Below are positions 57,800 to 64,000 of a stretch of DNA of 64,000 nt, one piece after another. A program made the translations under genes and the position numbers. The stretch covers positions 558,001 to 622,000 of the forward strand of contig JANVFP010000012.1 in NCBI GenBank assembly GCA_027919835.1, given 5' to 3'. Below the pieces are notes generated by a model. The model ran no database searches and was not told where the DNA came from. It saw only the letters and a list, made by a program, of their open reading frames with translations. Position 1 is the first letter of the stretch. Each line of letters opens with the position of its first letter. Origin of the DNA: Lentinula raphanica. Taxonomy: Eukaryota > Basidiomycota > Agaricomycetes > Agaricales > Omphalotaceae.

Positions 57800-59406
57800 T
57801 TAAACTGGTTCTTCATCGGATACTGTAACCCTCTCCACTGTCGACACTATTGAGGAATTCGATGAAGTCACATCCCCAAACCTGGTCCTGAAGCCGCTAG
57901 AAGTTGCTGTATTTGGGACTGTAGTGGATGGTGCTGGAGGCCAATGCACTCCTGATTTGGCCATGTTCAATATATGGAATCGCTTTAAGTGCGGCTTGGT
58001 CGACGAGCGGCGCCAGCAGGCCCAAGTAGTCAGTAGATCCTTCTGCGTTCCAAAGATGCACACTGATAACAGAGGCACTAGAGAGTTTCAGTTTGTTTTT
58101 GTTCATTGAGAACCTAAGAACGAAGACTCGAACGTACGTGTTGCTTGCGTCAAATAGGGCCAAGGGACCAGCCAGTTTGACATGTAGATGATACTGATAG
58201 TGATTATCATGACTGAGATCCCACTGAATAATAGCATCCGTAGAATCAACGAGAAAGGTACTTCTCTCTTGAGAAGTGTGAAGGCTCGTGATGCATTTGA
58301 CCGTGTATGCCAATAATTTATGGAAATAGCCACTGCGGAAAGGATCAGTGGCAGAGTCTACTTCCAACGAACGTTTGCCACGGTGATGAAGTCGAACGCG
58401 CACCTTCGAAACTAACCAAGCAAGTCATAACAGCGATGCAGTATGCGGGGATTCCGTATCGGGAGCTAACATGGAGTGTATTCTGAGTATAGGCTCGACA
58501 CAAATTTCTGTCACGTTTCAGGGAAGACAGAAAGTAAAACTTACAATCCGTCTACATGGAGGGAGCAATATAAACCATTCATCGGGTTTGTCAACGAGAA
58601 ATTTTCCCTGCCAACCTGCAATCGATTCAGCGCTGGAAGACGAAATGATGCAAATTTGACCGAAAACTATTTACCAAAGCTGACCCAATAGCAAAAGCGA
58701 AGAAAACCACGTAGGGAATGAGAAGACACTGTCCCCATGCGAATTTCATGATACGGTTCAGGACAGAGAATAGTAGACCACACTACCAGCACAAGACGAA
58801 ATTGAAGTCTCTGTTTCGCGGTTGATTGTGTTTTGTAGGTAGATTGGGGTGACATGCGTATTCTCAGCCAAAGCTTTGAGAATATTAGCCAGTCATGAAT
58901 AGAAGACCGATTAAGAGGCTGCGTACCTGGATCACCGAAACCAACCCAGCAGTAACTACCCTGCAACATTGTGATTTGTCAGTGTAAGCCAACCTGGCCA
59001 GCAGCGGTGTAGGAACATACATCGAGGGTGAACCATCTACCATAGCTGCTTGAACACGACATAACGTATCAGGATGGATATACTGTTCTCTATCATACAA
59101 TCTGTCGTAGGAAGAGTTAGGAGCATGTCTCGGCCAGTAGTTTCGAGTCACCCACAAAACACTATATGATATAGAATATATGATCCATGTTATCCAGAAG
59201 TTGATGAGAGTAGGATGCCGATACACATTTTTTGAAGCCAGATATGTGAGTAGTAACAGTATTGAGCCTGCTTCGCCTAGAACATGGAGCGTAATGAATG
59301 GGGTCCACAGATACGCCAGGTCAGGCACAAAAGGAGTATCTTCGAAAGTATGTGAGAGAGCTGGACATACAGAAAACAGTGACTTACTAGGTACTGCAGA
59401 ATCCAT
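57800..59406 (-). CDS. Multi-pass (about seven-helix) membrane protein, unknown family
   Basis: Start at 59406: MDSAVP followed either directly by SKSLFSVC or, with a 48-nt intron (GTAAGT..CGAAG), by NTPFVPDLAYLWTPFITLHV. Helices: LGEAGSILLLLTYLA, LINFWITWIIYSISYSVLWV, a segment near 58885-58970, then VPFSLILRMLLFSGISVMII with TISIIYMSNWLVPWPYL. The last exons read SVCIFGTQKDLLTTWACWRR and end in a Ser/Thr/Val-rich cytosolic tail (RFGDVTSSNSS..TVERVTVSDEEPV), stop at 57800. The FGTQxDLLxxW motif recurs in a large basidiomycete family of putative 7TM proteins of unknown ligand. It is not recognisable as the STE3 pheromone receptor. Exon joins in the middle are unresolved. Confidence 0.6.
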
Positions 59407-59691
59407 AGATTGCTAAGGAGGTGGTATATGGAACAAACTCACCGCGCGGCATACTTATAAACGATTTTGGACTGATCAATAACGCACTGACATGGTGAGT
59501 GATTGCGAAGAATTGATCATGCTGATTTTCCGGTCAAAACCCGCGAAGTGGTCTGTTGAAAGCACTGCTAAAACAAGATGATATCACTAGGTAAAGGCTG
59601 AGCTGATGATTGTCACCGTCCGGATTTTACGCCCACAAAAGATTAAAAGAGTACGGTTACAACGATGTAAATTACTGTTGATCATTGAGCT
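59407..59691. other. Intergenic
   Basis: Upstream region of the 7TM-like gene and 3' flank of COG1. No feature recognised. Confidence 0.4.
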
Positions 59692-62600
59692 CTAATCAAC
59701 TAGTAACAGGGCAAACCTCGAGGAAGGTTTGACCACTTCAAAGACTGGGTAGTACTCTGCGTCTGGAGAAGGAACACCTAGAGGTAGAAGAGATGCAAGT
59801 TTTTCTGAGTTCTTCGAAGAAGCCGAAGTAGCGACACGATAAGGAAGTATAGCCGCTATGATTGTTTGAGTTCTGGTGAGGTAATCCTTACTAATTCGCG
59901 ATATGTTCTCGTCCAAGGGCATATCGTCAGAAACACCGATCTGTAGGACGTAAGCACAGTATTTAGAAAGATGTTGTTGAAACCTACTGAATCACGGATC
60001 TGTGATCTTTTGGCATCCAAGCACTGACGAACATCATTCCAGTGCAGACCCCAGAGCTCCGCAATCCTCGATAGGAACCCAATATCGTTTAACGCTTGGA
60101 TTTTGTCATATTCCCATTCACGATCCAGAAGACGGCTGATAAACAGATGCACGGTCTGTTCGGCGAGACGAGCGTGCCGCTTGGAATGCTTGGAAAATCC
60201 TATGTTCTGAACAGCCTCCGCAAGAAGGAACAGAGATTGCATCAACTCGGTGGACGGAGAACCTGGAAGACAGTCTAAAAGAGGAGCTCGATCATACCAG
60301 CTACCGAAGCTTACCACAATTTGAAGTCTTCGAACCTGCGACAGGCACTGGTACCCGATGTTGCGAAAGCAGACGAGTCACTGTGAACCTTTGCCATCTT
60401 TCTATGATGCTATCAAATAGGGTTTGAGATTGATGTCGAAAAGCTACGCAATTGATGAGTTCTTCACCCAGGTAAAAGCTGTACTGTAATGAACTCACCT
60501 AATGCCACAGTATCATGACAAGAGATATCTGAAATGAAAGGCGAGGTCGAAAGCTCCTCACTTACTCTCCCGATGAACATCAGAGCGTTGATATTGAGCA
60601 CTATGAGTAATTTTGGGTGAATTACGTTATTCTCAAACGGAGCTCAAGTGATTGTACCAGTGTCGTCAGGTAATGCACTTGACAGACTTGCCATAACTTC
60701 CAATGATCCTGTGCACAACTGTTGAGCGTGAGGTTTGCAAGATTCTCTGAGCTGCATGATGAGAGTGCTAGGGTGCATGAAATGAATGATCTGAATAATA
60801 ATACCACAGAAAATCTCACGCAGTGTCTGGATCATTGCCGTGAAGCACCTCGTAAAGATCTTCGTGTACTGTGGATGCGCAATTTTCCAGAGCCTTGAGT
60901 ACGTCGTTCAACAAGGGTGTGCGACCTGATAATTGACATTGGAGCGAGGCGCGATATCTTTGTAACGGCTTCTCTTCCATTTGGGATACGGACGGCAATG
61001 GCGCCGCGTCAAATAAGTGTGCTAAGGGAGAGGGGTCGACTACGATGGAAATTGTCAGACTAGGGCTACCATTGCAGAGGTTAGGATACCTAAGGAAAGC
61101 TCAGAACCCTCAGCTAAGGATGTCACGGTAGCGGTGAGCTTATCACGGAAAGCTGTCTCGGCATTGAATAACCTCCGTTGCCAAATCTCGACGATATGTT
61201 GACGACAGACTTCATCGGCGAGACTCATTAGTTGACTATTTTCAGAAGACTCCAACGATGCAGATGTATGCAACCAGGTGCGCACGGAGTTCCTAATGAA
61301 CCACATCACTTTGACGCTGTCGATATCTGATACCCATGTTTGGTACGATCGCCGGATTGCATTCGAAGAGCTTTGAAACCATGTCGATAGCTTCTCGTCA
61401 AGATAGGCCGGCGCAAGAGAGGAAAATTGCGAGTTGACATCCACATGAGGTTTGTAGGATGTCAAGTTTTGCGGCAGAGTGGAAAAAACAGATGAGGATG
61501 GTAGACCACTCAAAAGAGACTGAGTGGTTAGCTGCAATTCGGATGGAAGTCCAGTGGAAGGAATAACATCGGTTTGTATGAATTCCAGAGTTGTTCGCAT
61601 AAGTGAAAGGCAGCTGTTTCGATTGTGGAACACGTCTCGAGCGGCTTTCATCGTTTGCGAAATCAATTGGAGAGTGAAGAGAATGCATTGATTAATATCT
61701 CTTATGGATCCTGGAGGAGTCGGAGGTTTGGATAACAAGGTGGAGAGAGATTTCGAACGTTGGTCCAATAAGGCAGACAACGTGTCAGAGAGCGGGCGAG
61801 AATCGAGCAAATGGAGGCTCAATAATGTTGCACAGGTTGCCTAGCCCAAAATTAACAAGGACCTCTGAAGGAACTGGAAAAACATGCCTGGGAGGTCGCA
61901 TTGAAATCCCGTAAGGCAATGACAGCCCTGTGAACGATCTGCGACCGAAATTGAGCAACTACTTCCCACTGACGTTGAATGATTGGAAACGAGTCCTGCA
62001 TTATGCTCAGAATAGTTTGAGACAATTGAAAGCGAACATTGCTTACCGACACATCTATCCCCAGATTTCGCACCTCCTCATCTAATTCTTCCCGTATCAG
62101 TGCTCGCTGCACAACGCGCGATAGGAGATACAGCCATGCTGCGGAAAAGAAGTTTTTCCTCTCTAACATTCTCCAAAGGTATTCTGGGACATCCAGCAGG
62201 AGTTTGATGTGTGCCGCCACCATTTGTAACGCCTGGAGGTGGACATCTAACCGGGGGTTCTACGCATTAGAAGCCATAAATTTCACAGATTCGGTCTGAC
62301 CTTCATTTGCTTTTGACAGGATAGACTTCGGAATGTAGGGAGCCCGCTGATCCAGAACAATTCTCTTAGCATCCTGTAGAGCATGCGTTACATGCTGGGC
62401 GGAATTGGCCATGGATAAGATAGAGGTCGAAGCTTGGAGGAGATCCCGGTATCGCTCTCTGCCCTTTCATCCTACGTTGTGAATAGAAAAAGGAAGAGAT
62501 GACTGAAACTCGACGTACCCCACCATTAACCGGAGCTCTTCCTGTTTGGCGTTAGCATCGGCTCTATAAACATCACCGTGTCATGAGCATTTCTCTTATT

Positions 62601-62824
62601 CTCGGGAAACGCGACAAGCACCTCAGCCGTTGTTGAATCAGTCTAATTTCTGAGATGTTATGTTTGATGAATAAGTCGTCTGGGTCCATGCTGTCCATGG
62701 ACAATTTAGGAATCGATCCCGAGGAAGTTACTCGCGACCTGGACACTGCAGAAGGGCCTCCTGGATTTCCAATGGTGGATGTCGACGGAGATCGAGTAGC
62801 TCGTGCCATCAACGGCTGCGACAT
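59692..62824 (-). CDS. COG1: Conserved oligomeric Golgi complex subunit 1
   Basis: Subunit of the COG tethering complex that guides retrograde vesicles within the Golgi. Preferred start 62824 (MSQPLMARATRSPSTSTIGN); an in-frame ATG at 62872 is possible. The Vps51/COG1 N-terminal helix is clear: DPDDLFIKHNISEIRLIQQR, LRADANAKQEELRLMVGERY, RDLLQASTSILSMANSAQHV. Next exons: LLLDVPEYLWRMLERKNFFS with AAWLYLLSRVVQRALIREEL, SFPIIQRQWEVVAQFRSQIV, CATLLSLHLLDSRPLSDTLS. The middle and C-terminal exons (61822-61055, 60998-60816, 60317-59692) are helical (WVSDIDSVKVMWFIRNSVRT; KHSKRHARLAEQTVHLFISR). Stop at 59692. About 870 residues, many introns. Confidence 0.85.
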
Positions 62825-63505
62825 CGGCAAGACGCTAGAAAGTATATGCAAAAAGAGGCAAGGACAAGGCAATGAACTTTGAAGTGGTAGTGTAGGTCAG
62901 CTACGTAACTGTGACCTGTCAGCGAGATAGATCATCATCATAGACGTGACCTGCGTGACGTATGTTACATGGTCCCTCAGGGTACCTCTGGGTACCTCAA
63001 CGCTCCTCAGCGCCGAGGCAACCTCTCGGAGGTCCCTCATGAGTCATTAGGCCCGGGGGTGCAGGCGGGGTGCACACTGCAGGCCCGCGTAGAACGACTT
63101 TCTATTCCTGAAATACTGCGGCTACATATATGTAGCCAGACCAAGGCTCACAGCGCTCGAGTTCAAATCTCAAGACTCAGACAATGTTATCAGGATGTTA
63201 TGAATTGCCCTTCGGGCTAAGTTGGTTGGCACATAAAGCTCATGTGCAAATGCTCATCAGATATCGATTCGCGTTTTTGTCACCTTAGTGACTTTCATGG
63301 CAACGAAATTTCTCGAAGTACTGTAGAGTGAAGTAGGCTGTTCAAGTCTTCCTCTATGTAGTAGAGTATAGGATCCAGAGATGCAAGCGAATCTAATTGC
63401 CATTGGCAGATCACTGGCAATGGCCTAGCAGAGCTTAGAGCTAGGGTAATCGACCTACATAACCTTCCGCGTTGCATTCGGCAAACAGCCACGATAGGCT
63501 ACAAC
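62825..63505. other. Intergenic with 18-bp palindrome
   Basis: A GC-rich stretch (62970-63090) has repeated GGTACCTC/GGTCCCTCA elements, followed by the palindrome at 63120-63137 and a small hairpin TGCCCTTCGGGCTA at about 63207. No coding region recognised. Confidence 0.5.
63120..63137. repeat. Perfect 18-bp palindrome GGCTACATATATGTAGCC
   Basis: Self-complementary over all 18 bases. Lies between the COG1 5' end and the convergent-side 3' end of the oxygenase gene. Could be a regulatory dimer site or chance. Confidence 0.6.
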
Positions 63506-64000
63506 CTAAGCCATGAGAGCAATATGCTTCAGCTCACTAGAGGGAATAATCAATGAGTGTCAGATAATCACAAGCGAATTTGGAACTTACTTTTGGACCT
63601 GCTGCCCTACTTTCATTGGTTGATATACCGACTTCTCCATGACATATCCTCCAAGCTGGATTTCAGCAGCCCTAAGTGCATCGGCTCGGTCGACTAAAGA
63701 TGGTAAGGGAACCAAGTCGTAATCCGATGACAGATGCCAAAAGAATGTGGAAGATATTCTGATCAGTGGACGTTCAGGATTCTGCGCTTTGCGTTTCGCA
63801 ATGACCTTTTTTGACTGAATGTCATAAAGATGGAAATATGACAGGCTGAACTACACGCACATCTAACGTCTGATCGTTGACGACAACTTCATGGTACCCA
63901 GCTTTGATCAGTCCGCCGGTTATGTGCTCTAGTTGCTTTCCGGCTTGTACGAGCAAATGATTTCCGGGAGGAATCTTCACGGGTAGGCGTTTTCCGGTGT
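63506..64000 (-). CDS. Clavaminate synthase-like (2OG-Fe oxygenase) protein, 3' part only
   Basis: The coding strand enters at 64000 and ends at a TAG (63506-63508). Visible from the window edge: RLPVKIPPGNHLLVQAGKQL, EHITGGLIKAGYHEVVVNDQ, then after an intron KKVIAKRKAQNPERPLIRIS, STFFWHLSSDYDLVPLPSLV, DRADALRAAEIQLGGYVMEK, SVYQPMKVGQQVQ. The last intron (GTAAGT..CTCTAG) leads to NELKHIALMA. This is the C-terminal end of the isopenicillin N synthase/clavaminate synthase-like family abundant in basidiomycetes. Most iron-binding residues lie beyond the window, so activity cannot be judged. Confidence 0.75.

Noticed and set aside
57800..59406. Possible STE3-type pheromone receptor next to MIP
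   Set aside because: The membrane segments do not show STE3 signature residues, and pheromone receptors belong to the B locus; FGTQxDLLxxW fits an unrelated 7TM-like family.
61360..61400. WFQSSSNAIRRS resembling a homeodomain WFxNxR core
   Set aside because: It lies inside the COG1 reading frame, lacks the Asn/Arg spacing and the preceding homeodomain helices.
1..64000. CRISPR arrays, bacterial operons, rRNA genes
   Set aside because: No regularly spaced repeats or rRNA-like sequence; the window is eukaryotic nuclear DNA with spliceosomal introns.

Overview
The window is nuclear DNA of a filamentous basidiomycete, most likely an agaricomycete. Nearly every gene is broken by short introns (about 41-70 nt, GT..AG). 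Gene density is high on both strands, and several genes are typical of mushroom genomes: a beta-flanking (DUF7721) gene, a hypervirulence-associated TUDOR protein, a clavaminate synthase-like oxygenase and a Zn2Cys6 regulator. Species cannot be told from sequence alone. All exon joins were read by eye from splice consensus and frame.

Left arm (1-16 kb) is accessory DNA. A block of about 4 kb holds a low-complexity protein gene on + and a convergent secreted-protein gene on -. It occurs twice in tandem (about 1-4.2 kb and 5.3-8.1 kb). The second low-complexity gene is decayed; the first secreted gene carries a G13 run that breaks its frame. A 467-bp non-autonomous transposon (20-bp terminal inverted repeats, 8-bp target duplication) follows at 8.6-9.1 kb. 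Then come three further secreted-protein genes (9.5, 11-12.9, 14.8-16 kb) that share a C-terminal domain I do not recognise. All five secreted proteins place Ala-x-Pro-(Leu/Ile) at the predicted signal cleavage region.

Middle (16-31 kb): beta-flanking gene, a possible 58-residue ORF, TUDOR-domain stress protein, a membrane protein, an atypical short-chain dehydrogenase, an alpha/beta hydrolase, the RNA lariat debranching enzyme, an LEA-like protein, an intron-containing tRNA-Lys(CTT) and a Zn2Cys6 transcription factor.

Right arm (31-64 kb) is conserved housekeeping: CDC73, glycogenin (GLGEN), an ABC1/UbiB kinase (YPL109c type), SEC61 gamma, a PPR protein, glycine dehydrogenase, an ARMH3-like protein, TMEM115, FAM32A, a DDT/WHIM protein, mitochondrial intermediate peptidase (MIP), a seven-helix-like membrane protein, COG1 and the 3' part of a clavaminate synthase-like gene. 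MIP, beta-fg, GLGEN, the YPL109c homologue and GLYDH are the gene set known to surround the A (HD) mating-type locus of agaricomycetes, so this is probably the A-locus chromosomal region. No homeodomain gene is visible anywhere in the window.

Three genes (the 2965-4076 secreted gene, the PPR gene, the glycogenin 3' end) show frame breaks at or near homopolymers. That could mean assembly error as well as decay.
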